Shown here piece after piece: positions 1 to 7,854 of a stretch of DNA of 13,984 nt (the first letter of the stretch is position 1; the number at the start of each line of letters is the position of its first letter). Location of the stretch: contig JAVBRK010000031.1 of assembly GCA_031548005.1 (NCBI GenBank), forward strand, positions 1-13,984, in the 5' to 3' direction. The DNA comes from BNXB01 sp031548005. Its GTDB lineage: Bacteria; Bacteroidota; Bacteroidia; Bacteroidales; Azobacteroidaceae. The notes beneath the pieces are model-generated. The model saw only the letters and a program-made list of their open reading frames with translations. It ran no database searches and had not been told where the DNA came from. The position numbers and the translations under genes are program-made.

Positions 1-3
1 TTA

Positions 4-157
4 TTTATCTGAACACAAATTTATATTCCAAGAATAAAACGTCAAGGCTAAAATGAATTTTATCGGAAATCTTTCTTTCTCGTTCCTCGAAAGAGTATTT
101 CCGATAAAAGCCTTGCCTTATTTATTCTTTCCATAAGAGAGGTGTTTATCAGATAAA
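4..157. repeat. Large nested inverted repeat (foldback)
   Basis: Successive arms pair in nested order: 4-12 with 149-157 (9 bp), 13-16 with 142-145 (4 bp), 21-24 with 133-136 (4 bp), 30-38 with 121-129 (9 bp), 43-49 with 109-115 (7 bp), and 58-70 with 97-109 (13 bp perfect, TTTTATCGGAAAT against ATTTCCGATAAAA). Position 109 can belong to only one of the last two stems. About 45 bp can pair over 154 bases, around a 26-base loop. It could be a MITE-like foldback element, a structured RNA, or a strong bidirectional terminator of the gene to the left. The left edge is at the window boundary, so its true end and any target duplication cannot be seen. Confidence 0.75.
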
Positions 158-196
158 AAAAGAAAAAAATATATCTGAGGTTCCCAAAAAAATGCC

Positions 197-204
197 TACC
201 TTTA
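197..204 (+). promoter_or_regulatory. Possible Bacteroidota -7 promoter element for thrC
   Basis: TACCTTTA matches the Bacteroidota -7 consensus TAnnTTTG except at the last base. It follows an A-rich stretch (155-170, 186-192). I see no good TTTG-type -33 element at the expected spacing. If used, transcription would begin near 208-212 and leave a leader of about 145 bases before thrC. Confidence 0.35.
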
Positions 205-305
205 CCCCCGAGTTATTTGACAGTATAGCACCGCAAAACGCTGAAATACGCACGGTTACTAACTCGTTACCTCTGAATCTCAAAAACTCCGCTAAAAGCT
301 TATTC

Positions 306-332
306 TTCAATCGGTTATGTCAAACCGATGAA
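306..332 (+). promoter_or_regulatory. Hairpin in the thrC leader
   Basis: ATCGGTT (310-316) and AACCGAT (323-329) form a perfect 7-bp stem with a 6-base loop. The stem extends by TTC/GAA (306-308 with 330-332) across one bulged A at 309. It ends 24 bases before the thrC ATG and is followed by an A-rich, not T-rich, stretch, so it does not look like an intrinsic terminator. A role in translation or mRNA stability of thrC is possible but unproven. Confidence 0.45.
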
Positions 333-356
333 AATCTAAAATAAAATTATGTACGT

Positions 357-1712
357 ATGAGATATTATAGTACCAATAAGCAGAGTTCGCCGGTTACGTT
401 GCAGGAGGCCGTGATCCGGGGACTTGCTACTGATAGCGGCCTTTATATGCCGGAATCCATTAAACGTTTGCCGGATGATTTTTTTGCCGGATTACCCAAC
501 GGATCGTTTCCGGAAATTGCCTGTACGGTTGCAGAGGCATTTTTTGGGGAAGATATCGAGCCCGAAACATTGAAAACTATTGTTTATGATACCCTGGATT
601 TCGATGCTCCTATTGTATCGGTAGAGCGTTCGATTTTCAGTCTGGAATTATTTCATGGTCCGACTTTGGCTTTCAAGGATGTCGGCGCCCGTTTTATGGC
701 CCGGATGCTGGGATATTTCATTAAGAAAGAAGGAATAAAGCAGGTGAATGTGCTGGTAGCTACATCGGGAGATACCGGAAGCGCTGTAGCCAACGGCTTC
801 CTCGGAGTGGAAGGCATTCAAGTGTATGTGCTGTATCCGAAAGGAAAAGTCAGCCCGATACAGGAATGTCAGTTTACCACTTTGGAACAGAATATTACAG
901 CAGTCGAAGTCGACGGAACATTCGATGATTGCCAGGCGCTTGTGAAAGCGGCTTTTATGGATCCTGACCTGACCAGTAAGTTTTGCCTGACTTCGGCGAA
1001 TTCCATTAATGTAGCCCGTTTTCTGCCCCAGGCATTTTATTATTTTTATGCTTATGCCCAATTAACGATCCTGGGTCGTACCGGACAGTTGGTTTTTTGT
1101 GTCCCCAGCGGTAATTTCGGGAACTTAACCGCCGGATTATTTGCAAAAAAGATGGGATTGCCTGTGAAACGTTTTATCGCGGCCAATAATATCAACGATG
1201 TATTTTTGGAATACCTCCGGACCGCCTGGTATACCCCCCGGGCATCGGTGCAGTCGGTCGCCAATGCGATGGATGTCGGCAATCCGAGTAATTTTGCCCG
1301 TATTCTGGATTTGTACGGGAATGACTATCCTGCAATTTGTAAGGAAATAAGCGGGTACCGTTATACCGATGATGAAATTATCCGGTCTATCGGGGCCTGT
1401 TATGAATCTGCAGGATACTTGTTGGATCCTCATGGAGCCTGTGGTTATCTTGCCCTGAAGGAGGGTTTGAAAGAAGGAGAAACAGGAGTATTCCTCGAAA
1501 CTGCACATCCGGCCAAATTTAAGGAAACAGTGGAGCAGGCTGTTAACGGATGGTTGAAAATACAAGGAGATGATTGTAATAATGCTCCTCAATTCCAGGT
1601 CGAGATTCCGGCTAAACTTCAGTCGTTTATGCGAGGAAAGAAGCATTGTGTGGAATGCAGCAAATTGTTTGATGATTTTAAGTCGTATTTACTCGGACAG
1701 CTTCAATATTAA
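357..1712 (+). CDS. thrC: Threonine synthase
   Basis: This cytoplasmic PLP enzyme converts O-phospho-L-homoserine to L-threonine and phosphate, the last step of threonine synthesis. The 451-residue protein has the family N-terminus (MRYYSTN, then a GLATDSGLYMPE stretch at about 22-33). The PLP lysine is K107 in the HGPTLAFKD motif, and a cofactor phosphate-binding loop follows (VATSGDTGSAVANG). A later conserved segment reads VPSGNFGNLTAGLFAKKMGLP. The length suits a full bacterial enzyme and no residue is obviously lost. The ATG at 357 is preferred because the N-terminal motif starts there; a 3-codon frame at 349-360 overlaps it. In many Bacteroidota thrC follows thrA and a phosphoglycerate mutase gene, but here 356 non-coding bases lie upstream, so it probably has its own promoter. 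The next gene starts 38 bases after its stop. Confidence 0.97.
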   Translation: MRYYSTNKQSSPVTLQEAVIRGLATDSGLYMPESIKRLPDDFFAGLPNGSFPEIACTVAEAFFGEDIEPETLKTIVYDTLDFDAPIVSVERSIFSLELFHGPTLAFKDVGARFMARMLGYFIKKEGIKQVNVLVATSGDTGSAVANGFLGVEGIQVYVLYPKGKVSPIQECQFTTLEQNITAVEVDGTFDDCQALVKAAFMDPDLTSKFCLTSANSINVARFLPQAFYYFYAYAQLTILGRTGQLVFCVPSGNFGNLTAGLFAKKMGLPVKRFIAANNINDVFLEYLRTAWYTPRASVQSVANAMDVGNPSNFARILDLYGNDYPAICKEISGYRYTDDEIIRSIGACYESAGYLLDPHGACGYLALKEGLKEGETGVFLETAHPAKFKETVEQAVNGWLKIQGDDCNNAPQFQVEIPAKLQSFMRGKKHCVECSKLFDDFKSYLLGQLQY

Positions 1713-1715
1713 TTG

Positions 1716-1723
1716 TACTTTTG
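1716..1723 (+). promoter_or_regulatory. Probable -7 promoter element for the DUF4105 gene
   Basis: TACTTTTG is an exact match to the Bacteroidota -7 consensus TAnnTTTG. It sits 4 bases after the thrC stop and 27 bases before the ATG at 1751, a usual distance. The -33 region (about 1690-1697) does not show a clear TTTG. A start site near 1730 would give a leader of about 20 bases, so the downstream envelope genes may be transcribed separately from thrC. Confidence 0.5.
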
Positions 1724-1750
1724 CCGCAATTTGTTTTATCAATTCAGTGC

Positions 1751-2929
1751 ATGAGAAAAATATTCTTTCTGTTTTTCATTCTTTTTAGTGTTATTTTTCC
1801 CGGAACCGGCGCAAATTTCTGCGATAGTACCCAGGTTCGTTTGCTCACCGTAATGCCCCGTTCGAATGAAGTTTACACGATTTTCGGGCATACTGCGATC
1901 CGGGTGTTCGATCCATCCAGGAAAATAGATGTGGTGTTTAACTATGGTCTGTTTGATTTTAATGCTCCTAATTTTATTTACCGTTATGTAAAAGGAGAAA
2001 CCGACTATTCCATTGGTGAGGCTAATTACCGGATGTTTGTTTTTAATTATTCTTCCGAAAATGCGACTGTGATCGAACAGGTGCTGGATATTCCGGTTCC
2101 GGAGAAGGAAAAACTGATCGAAGCATTGCAGGTCAATATGCAACCGGGAAACAGAGAGTACCGGTATAATCATTTTTTAGATAACTGCGCTACCCGTCCG
2201 AGGGACCTCATCGAGCAATTCTGCGGGGGCCGGCTGGTGTATACGGAGTCGGACCGACCGGTTACTTTTCGCCGGTTAGTCCACGAATGTACGGATCCTT
2301 ATCCCTGGCTGACATTCGGGATCGACCTGATTATCGGTAATGGAGCCGATTCGGTTATCTGTAAGCGAAATGAACTATTTTTACCGGTGGAGCTGAAGGA
2401 GGCTTTCGACCGGGCTTATGTGGAGAACGACAGTTTGCAAAAGAGGCCGTTGGTAATTTCGTCGGAAACTGTTATCCATTCAGATACGCAGGAAACGGGA
2501 AAATCCTGGAGCAATCCTATGAAACTCGGGATTGTGATGGTGATTCACTGCCTTGTTTTTGCAACCATCGGCTTTTTTATGAAAAAGCGTTATAAGTTCT
2601 TTTTCTGCCTGATGTTTCTGAATGTAGCCCTGGCAGGATGTGTTGTTGCTTTTATGGCACTTTTCTCCGAACATCCCTGTACCTGGCCCAATTGGAACCT
2701 GTTATGGGTGCATCCGTTGCACTTTATTCCGGTAGTCGGGTATTTTTTAAAGAAAACTTATTCTCTGATACGCTGGTATCATTGGAGTAATTTTGTACTT
2801 TTGTCGTGTCTTTTGCTGGGATGGAATTTTATTCCTCAGGAAATGAACCTGGCTTGTATTCCGTTTATTATTTGCCTTTGGATTAGTTCGGGATACAAGT
2901 TGCTCATGGATAAAAGATTGAATCAATGA
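1751..2929 (+). CDS. DUF4105 / Lnb-type lipoprotein N-acyltransferase-like membrane protein
   Basis: The 392-residue protein has an N-terminal hydrophobic signal or anchor (about 4-20), an extracytoplasmic domain (about 22-255), and a C-terminal membrane part with about five segments (259-277, 283-305, 317-333, 348-361, 367-385). The soluble domain carries the DUF4105 hallmarks: FGHTAIRV with H47, an FNYGLFDF segment, and NHFLDNCATRPRDL with H141 and C146, a Cys/His pair resembling papain-like folds. The family includes Lnb of Enterococcus faecalis, which N-acylates lipoproteins by moving a lipoprotein acyl chain. Bacteroidota generally lack a recognisable Lnt, so an equivalent role is attractive, but acyltransferase activity here is inference. 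An in-frame TTG at 1721 would lengthen the protein, but it overlaps the promoter element and delays the signal peptide, so I chose ATG 1751. The stop overlaps the next start (ATGA, 2926-2929), suggesting translational coupling. Confidence 0.85.
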   Translation: MRKIFFLFFILFSVIFPGTGANFCDSTQVRLLTVMPRSNEVYTIFGHTAIRVFDPSRKIDVVFNYGLFDFNAPNFIYRYVKGETDYSIGEANYRMFVFNYSSENATVIEQVLDIPVPEKEKLIEALQVNMQPGNREYRYNHFLDNCATRPRDLIEQFCGGRLVYTESDRPVTFRRLVHECTDPYPWLTFGIDLIIGNGADSVICKRNELFLPVELKEAFDRAYVENDSLQKRPLVISSETVIHSDTQETGKSWSNPMKLGIVMVIHCLVFATIGFFMKKRYKFFFCLMFLNVALAGCVVAFMALFSEHPCTWPNWNLLWVHPLHFIPVVGYFLKKTYSLIRWYHWSNFVLLSCLLLGWNFIPQEMNLACIPFIICLWISSGYKLLMDKRLNQ

Positions 2930-4497
2930 ATCGAGTCATAACTTCGCTAATTGTCATTTTCACTATAGCCGGGGTACGGGCGCAGCATTCTGCTGAGGTC
3001 CCTAAATTAGTGGTGACAATTACCGTCGACCAATTGCGAGGTGATTATCTGCAGTATTTCAGTTCCACATTCGGAGAGGGCGGATTCAAGCGTCTGATCA
3101 ATGAGGGGCTGGTGTATCATCAGATGCAGTATGACTTTTCGAATGTGGGGCGGGCTGCTTCTGTAGCGACTTTGCAGACCGGAACCTATCCATACAGTCA
3201 TGGTATTACCGGAAATAAAAAGTATGACTTTGAGACCAAACTCGAGCGTTCTATCCTCTATGATTCCGAGTACATAGGTAATTATACATCCGATAACTTT
3301 TCTCCCAAAGCGCTCCTGACTTCTACCATCGGCGATCAGCTTAAAATGGCCTCCAATGGGCAAAGCGATGTTTTTTCCATTGCTCCTGATGCTTCTGCGG
3401 CTATCCTGTCGGCAGGCAAGTACGGCAATGCTGCTTTCTGGCTGGAAGATTACAATGGAAAATGGGCTACGACCACTTATTATAAAGGAGTTCCCTGGTA
3501 TGTTGATCGTTATAATGCATCGGATGCTCCCGGAAACAGATCGGGCGCAGAATGGACTCCTGCACTGAATAGTTACACCGCATTTCCGTATACTAAAAGT
3601 AATGCCCCGTTCAGGTATGAGTTTAATAAGGGAGATAAAGACCGTTTCCTGAAATTAAAGCAAACACCTTTGATGAATACGGAGATTACAGCCCTGGCTT
3701 CCCGTTTTTTCGAATACAGCGATTTTGGGAAGCGTACGACTCCGGACCTACTTTCAATTGTTTATTATGCAGGGATTTATAATGGTAATGGCAGCGATGA
3801 ATACGGGTGGGAGATTCAGGATACTTATTACCGGTTAGATAAAGAAATCGAGCGATTGCTTGGTTTGATCGATCAGAAAGTCGGTTTGAGAAATACGCTG
3901 ATTGTACTTACTTCTACCGGATATTTCGAATCCGGAACGGATTTACTCTCGGGTTTTAAACCGGAAGGAGAGTTTTTCCCCAGCCGGTGTACCGCCCTGC
4001 TCAATATGTATCTGATGGCGCTTTATGGACAAGCGAATTGGGTCCTGGGCTATTATAATGACCAGATTTATCTGAATAAAAAATACATTGAGGATTTGAA
4101 ACTGGATTGGGAAGATATTTTGAAGAAATCGGCCGATTTTGTTTCTCAATTTTCAGGTGTTCAGGATGTTACAACTTCTTCTGAAATGATTTTCGAAGAA
4201 CAGGCTGCCGGCAGAAATGTTTTCCGCCGGGGTATGAATAAGAAAATCAGCGGTCATATTTTTGTCGAATTACAATCCGGATGGGTCAGTGTGGATGAAA
4301 ATAATCCGTCGTCGAAAATCTTACGGAATAGTGCTGTGATTTCGCCCGTGATCTTTTTTGGGAACAATATCCAGAAACAGCACGTTTATCGTCCGGTAAA
4401 GGCAGTCGAAATTGCACCTACCGTCACTCATGTGTTGCGGATCAGACCTCCGAACGGATGCAAGGAAATACCGCTTCAGGAGTTTTTAATTAAATAA
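2926..4497 (+). CDS. PafA-type alkaline phosphatase superfamily protein, active site degenerate (probable pseudoenzyme)
   Basis: The 523-residue protein has a signal peptide (likely cut after A19, mature end QHSAEVPK) and is probably periplasmic. The fold is recognisable throughout: TVDQLRGDYL (33-42), TGTYPYSHGITGN (85-97), a TTTYYKGVPWYV segment near 182-193, TPDLLSIVYY (272-281), DTYYRLDKEIERLL (299-312), LIVLTSTG (325-332), and the C-terminal VIFFG...VEIAPTV. Against the characterised PafA residues as I recall them, D35 and N97 are kept. The nucleophilic Thr is R76, the Lys/Arg pair is P154/A156, the metal-binding Asp and His of DYVGH are I284 and N288, and the Asp-His of TADHG are T331-G332. 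No His is present where the last ligand is expected (about 457-474). Metal-dependent phosphatase activity therefore looks impossible. The reading frame is intact and the length is near the family norm, so it is not a decayed gene. Its role is unknown. It overlaps the Lnb-like gene by 4 bases and ends 29 bases before secA. Confidence 0.88.
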   Translation: MNRVITSLIVIFTIAGVRAQHSAEVPKLVVTITVDQLRGDYLQYFSSTFGEGGFKRLINEGLVYHQMQYDFSNVGRAASVATLQTGTYPYSHGITGNKKYDFETKLERSILYDSEYIGNYTSDNFSPKALLTSTIGDQLKMASNGQSDVFSIAPDASAAILSAGKYGNAAFWLEDYNGKWATTTYYKGVPWYVDRYNASDAPGNRSGAEWTPALNSYTAFPYTKSNAPFRYEFNKGDKDRFLKLKQTPLMNTEITALASRFFEYSDFGKRTTPDLLSIVYYAGIYNGNGSDEYGWEIQDTYYRLDKEIERLLGLIDQKVGLRNTLIVLTSTGYFESGTDLLSGFKPEGEFFPSRCTALLNMYLMALYGQANWVLGYYNDQIYLNKKYIEDLKLDWEDILKKSADFVSQFSGVQDVTTSSEMIFEEQAAGRNVFRRGMNKKISGHIFVELQSGWVSVDENNPSSKILRNSAVISPVIFFGNNIQKQHVYRPVKAVEIAPTVTHVLRIRPPNGCKEIPLQEFLIK

Positions 4498-4526
4498 GAA
4501 TAAATAAAAAAATAATATAAAAGATT

Positions 4527-7500
4527 ATGGGTTTTAACGATTTACTATCAAAACTGTTTGGAAATAAATCTCAGCGCGACTTAAAAGAAATAGACCCTTA
4601 TGTGAAGAAAGTAAGTGCAGTCTATCTTTCTGTTGAAGGATTATCGAACGATGAATTGAGATCCAGAATAGATGAGATTAAACAACAGATACAAGATGTT
4701 GTAGTCGAGGAGAAAAAGAAGATTGCTGAGTTGAAAGGCAGCATCGAGCAGATGGAACTTGAAGATCGTGAGAAAGTATGGGAAGAAGTCGATAAAATAG
4801 AGAAAGAGGTCGTTGAAAAATATGAAGTAGTTCTGGAGGAAGTGCTTCCCGAGGTATTTGCCATTGTAAAAGATACCGCCCGCCGGTTTGCTCAAAATGA
4901 AAAAACGGTGGTTACAGCCAATGATTTTGACCGGAATCTGGCTGCCGAGCACGATTTTGTATCTATTGAAGGCGATAAGGCTGTGTATTTCAACCGTTGG
5001 GTTGCAGGAGGAAATGAAATTTCCTGGGACATGATCCACTATGATGTACAGTTGTTCGGTGGTACAGTGCTTCATAAAGGGAAAATCGCCGAAATGGCTA
5101 CCGGGGAAGGTAAGACCCTGGTCGCTACATTGCCGGTATTCCTCAATGCCTTGACCCGTAATGGCGTTCACGTGGTTACCGTCAATGATTATCTTTCAAA
5201 ACGCGACTCTGAGTGGATGGGGCCGCTTTATATGTTTCACGGACTTTCGGTCGATTGTATCGATAAACACCAGCCGAACACCGAATCCCGGCGTAAAGCA
5301 TACGAAGCTGATATCACTTTCGGTACGAACAATGAATTCGGATTCGATTATCTGCGCGACAATATGTCGATCACTCCGAAAGACCTGGTACAGCGGAAGC
5401 ACAATTATGCGATCGTGGATGAGGTCGACTCGGTTTTGATCGACGATGCCCGTACCCCATTGATCATTTCAGGTCCGGTACCTAAAGGAGACGACCAGCT
5501 TTACGAAGAATTCCGATCTAAAGTGGAGCATGTGGTTAATGCTCAGAAAGCCATGTGTACTAAATTGCTGGCTGAGGCCAAGCAGAAGATGGGTTCTTCC
5601 AACCAGAAAGAGACTGAGGAGGGATTGGTACTGTTGTTCCGGTCCTATAAAGGGATGCCTAAAAGCAAGCCTTTGATCAAATTTCTCAGCGAGCCGGGTG
5701 TGAAAGCATCCATGTTGAAGACGGAAGAATATTATATGCAGCAGCAAAACCGTGAAATGCATATCATTACAGATCCATTATATTTTGTGATCGATGAGAA
5801 AAATAATACGATTGAACTGACCGATAAAGGGATTGACCTGTTGACAGGGAATTCCGACGATCCCCACTTTTTTGTTCTTCCGGATATCGGCGCCCAAATG
5901 TCGGAGTTGGCAAATCATAAGCTGGAAGAGGAAGAAAAGCAACAGAAAAAAGACGAGTTGATGCAAAATTATGCCGTTAAATCCGAACGTGTGCATACCA
6001 TCAACCAATTACTGAAAGCGTATTGTCTTTTTGAGCGTGACGACGAGTATGTTGTGATTGAGAATAAAGTCAAGATCGTCGATGAGCAAACCGGACGTAT
6101 CATGGAAGGCCGGCGGTATTCCGACGGCTTGCATCAGGCGATCGAAGCGAAAGAGCGGGTGGCTGTGGAAGCTGCAACCCAGACATTTGCAACAATCACT
6201 CTGCAAAACTATTTCCGGATGTACCATAAGCTGGCCGGGATGACCGGTACGGCAGAAACAGAGGCCGGAGAGTTCTGGGATATTTATAAACTCGATGTAG
6301 TCGTGATTCCGACCAACAGACCGATCGTCCGTACTGATATGAACGACCGGATTTATAAAACAGCCCGTGAGAAATATGCTGCTGTGATCGAAGAAATTAC
6401 CAGTCTCGTAGAAGCCGGCCGGCCGGTATTGGTCGGTACTACATCTGTAGAAATTTCCGAATTATTGAGCCGGATGCTAACTATGCGTAAGATGCCTCAC
6501 AACGTGCTCAATGCAAAATTGCACCAACGAGAGGCCGAGATCGTTGCTCAGGCCGGACAAAAAGGAACCATCACGATTGCCACCAATATGGCGGGTCGTG
6601 GTACCGATATTAAGCTTTCTGCCGAGGTGAAGCAAGCCGGAGGATTGGCCATCGTAGGTACCGAACGGCACGATTCGCGCCGGGTCGACCGCCAGTTACG
6701 AGGCCGTGCCGGCCGTCAGGGAGACCCCGGATCTTCGGTGTTCTTTATTTCGCTTGAAGACGATTTGATGCGTTTGTTTGCTGCCGAAAGGATTGCTTCT
6801 ATGATGGACCGTATGGGTTTCAAAGAAGGAGAGATGCTGGAATCTAAACTTCTGAATAAGTCGGTGGAAAATGCCCAAAAGAAAGTGGAAGAGAATAACT
6901 TCGGTATTCGGAAACGTCTGCTTGAGTACGACGATGTTATGAACTCGCAGCGCGAAGTGGTTTATACCCGTCGTCGTCATGCTCTGATGGGGGAAAGGAT
7001 CGGACTGGATGTTGTAAACATGCTTTATGATACTTCCAATGCCATTAGTGAGCAATTTGTCGAAGCCGGGGATTATGAAGGCTTGAAGCTCGAGCTTTTC
7101 AAGACAATGGCCCTTGAATGCCCTGTTGCGGAAGACGAGTTTAAGTCGTTGAAAAAGGCAGCAATCACAGAAAAAATATTTGATTCGGCTCTGGATAGCT
7201 TTAAACGGAAAACCGAACGGATGGCCCAGGTGGCTAAACCGGTGATCGATCAGGTTTACGAGGAGCAGGGCGACCGCTATGAAAATATCCTCATCCCGAT
7301 CACGGATGGTAAACGTGTTTATAACATCAGTTGTAATCTTAAAGAAGCTTATGATAGCGGATCGAAGGAAATCGTCAAATCATTCGAGAAGTCTATTCTC
7401 TTGCATACGATCGATGAATTATGGAAGGAACATCTTCGCGAGATGGATGAATTGCGCCATTCGGTACAGAATGCAAGTTACGAAAATAAAGATCCGTTGT

Positions 7501-7835
7501 TGATTTATAAACTCGAATCGTTCGATCTTTTCAAACGGATGGTCGATGATATGAACCGTAAAGCTGTTTCGATCCTGACACGTGGACAAATTCCTGTGCG
7601 TGAGCCGGGAAATGTTCGCCAGGCCGCTCCCGAAGCGAAAACTGATTATAGCAAGTACCGTACTCAAAAGGATGAGATCGAGGAGCAGCGCCGGGTTCAG
7701 GAAGAGGTTTCCAGTCATGATACCCGGGCTCAGCAGGCTCCACAACCAATTCGTGTGGAAAAAACCGTAGGACGGAACGATCCTTGTCCTTGTGGAAGCG
7801 GTAAGAAATTTAAAAATTGTCATGGTCAGTCCTGA
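4527..7835 (+). CDS. secA: Preprotein translocase ATPase SecA
   Basis: SecA is the cytoplasmic, membrane-associated ATPase that pushes preproteins through SecYEG. The 1102-residue protein has Walker A MATGEGKT (190-197, K196), Walker B/DEAD-type DEVDS (298-302) followed by DDARTPLIISGP, and late helicase motifs: VGTTSVEISELL, ATNMAGRGTDIKL, and GTERHDSRRVDRQLRGRAGRQGDPGSS (quoted here by its residues G-T-E-R-H through D-P-G-S-S). The C-terminus holds the zinc motif CPCGSGKKFKNCH (C1087, C1089, C1098, H1099), which in other SecAs helps bind SecB or the membrane. It is about 200 residues longer than E. coli SecA because of insertions at roughly 58-103 (charged, coiled-coil-like), 120-165 and 330-440; this enlarged form is usual in Bacteroidota. 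The start has no Shine-Dalgarno but follows an AT-only-like leader (4498-4526). dut starts 29 bases downstream. Confidence 0.98.
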   Translation: MGFNDLLSKLFGNKSQRDLKEIDPYVKKVSAVYLSVEGLSNDELRSRIDEIKQQIQDVVVEEKKKIAELKGSIEQMELEDREKVWEEVDKIEKEVVEKYEVVLEEVLPEVFAIVKDTARRFAQNEKTVVTANDFDRNLAAEHDFVSIEGDKAVYFNRWVAGGNEISWDMIHYDVQLFGGTVLHKGKIAEMATGEGKTLVATLPVFLNALTRNGVHVVTVNDYLSKRDSEWMGPLYMFHGLSVDCIDKHQPNTESRRKAYEADITFGTNNEFGFDYLRDNMSITPKDLVQRKHNYAIVDEVDSVLIDDARTPLIISGPVPKGDDQLYEEFRSKVEHVVNAQKAMCTKLLAEAKQKMGSSNQKETEEGLVLLFRSYKGMPKSKPLIKFLSEPGVKASMLKTEEYYMQQQNREMHIITDPLYFVIDEKNNTIELTDKGIDLLTGNSDDPHFFVLPDIGAQMSELANHKLEEEEKQQKKDELMQNYAVKSERVHTINQLLKAYCLFERDDEYVVIENKVKIVDEQTGRIMEGRRYSDGLHQAIEAKERVAVEAATQTFATITLQNYFRMYHKLAGMTGTAETEAGEFWDIYKLDVVVIPTNRPIVRTDMNDRIYKTAREKYAAVIEEITSLVEAGRPVLVGTTSVEISELLSRMLTMRKMPHNVLNAKLHQREAEIVAQAGQKGTITIATNMAGRGTDIKLSAEVKQAGGLAIVGTERHDSRRVDRQLRGRAGRQGDPGSSVFFISLEDDLMRLFAAERIASMMDRMGFKEGEMLESKLLNKSVENAQKKVEENNFGIRKRLLEYDDVMNSQREVVYTRRRHALMGERIGLDVVNMLYDTSNAISEQFVEAGDYEGLKLELFKTMALECPVAEDEFKSLKKAAITEKIFDSALDSFKRKTERMAQVAKPVIDQVYEEQGDRYENILIPITDGKRVYNISCNLKEAYDSGSKEIVKSFEKSILLHTIDELWKEHLREMDELRHSVQNASYENKDPLLIYKLESFDLFKRMVDDMNRKAVSILTRGQIPVREPGNVRQAAPEAKTDYSKYRTQKDEIEEQRRVQEEVSSHDTRAQQAPQPIRVEKTVGRNDPCPCGSGKKFKNCHGQS

Positions 7836-7854
7836 AATGCAGGACAGATCAAAT

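Larger units (their letters stand above)
1..356. other. Non-coding leader region upstream of thrC
   Basis: This 356-base stretch is clearly more AT-rich than the genes that follow and has no convincing gene. It holds a large nested inverted repeat (about 4-157), an A-rich tract (155-170), a possible -7 promoter element near 197-204, and a small perfect hairpin at 310-329. The longest open frame with an ATG is 50 codons (192-344). It resembles no family I know and its start overlaps the promoter-like element, so I do not call it a gene. The gene to the left lies outside the window, so part of this DNA may be its 3' end region. Confidence 0.7.

Noticed and set aside
306..356. Threonine attenuator before thrC
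   Set aside because: There is a hairpin but no T-run after it and no run of Thr or Ile codons in the leader frame.
648..1646. Overlapping - strand open frames of 76-169 codons within thrC
   Set aside because: They are antisense shadows of a well-supported gene and resemble no family.
1721..1750. In-frame TTG start extending the DUF4105 protein by 10 residues
   Set aside because: It overlaps the promoter-like element and moves the signal peptide inward; ATG 1751 begins directly with a good signal sequence.
4641..5171. 176-codon open frame on the - strand
   Set aside because: It lies wholly within secA, whose + frame is certain, and shows no domain or sensible start context.
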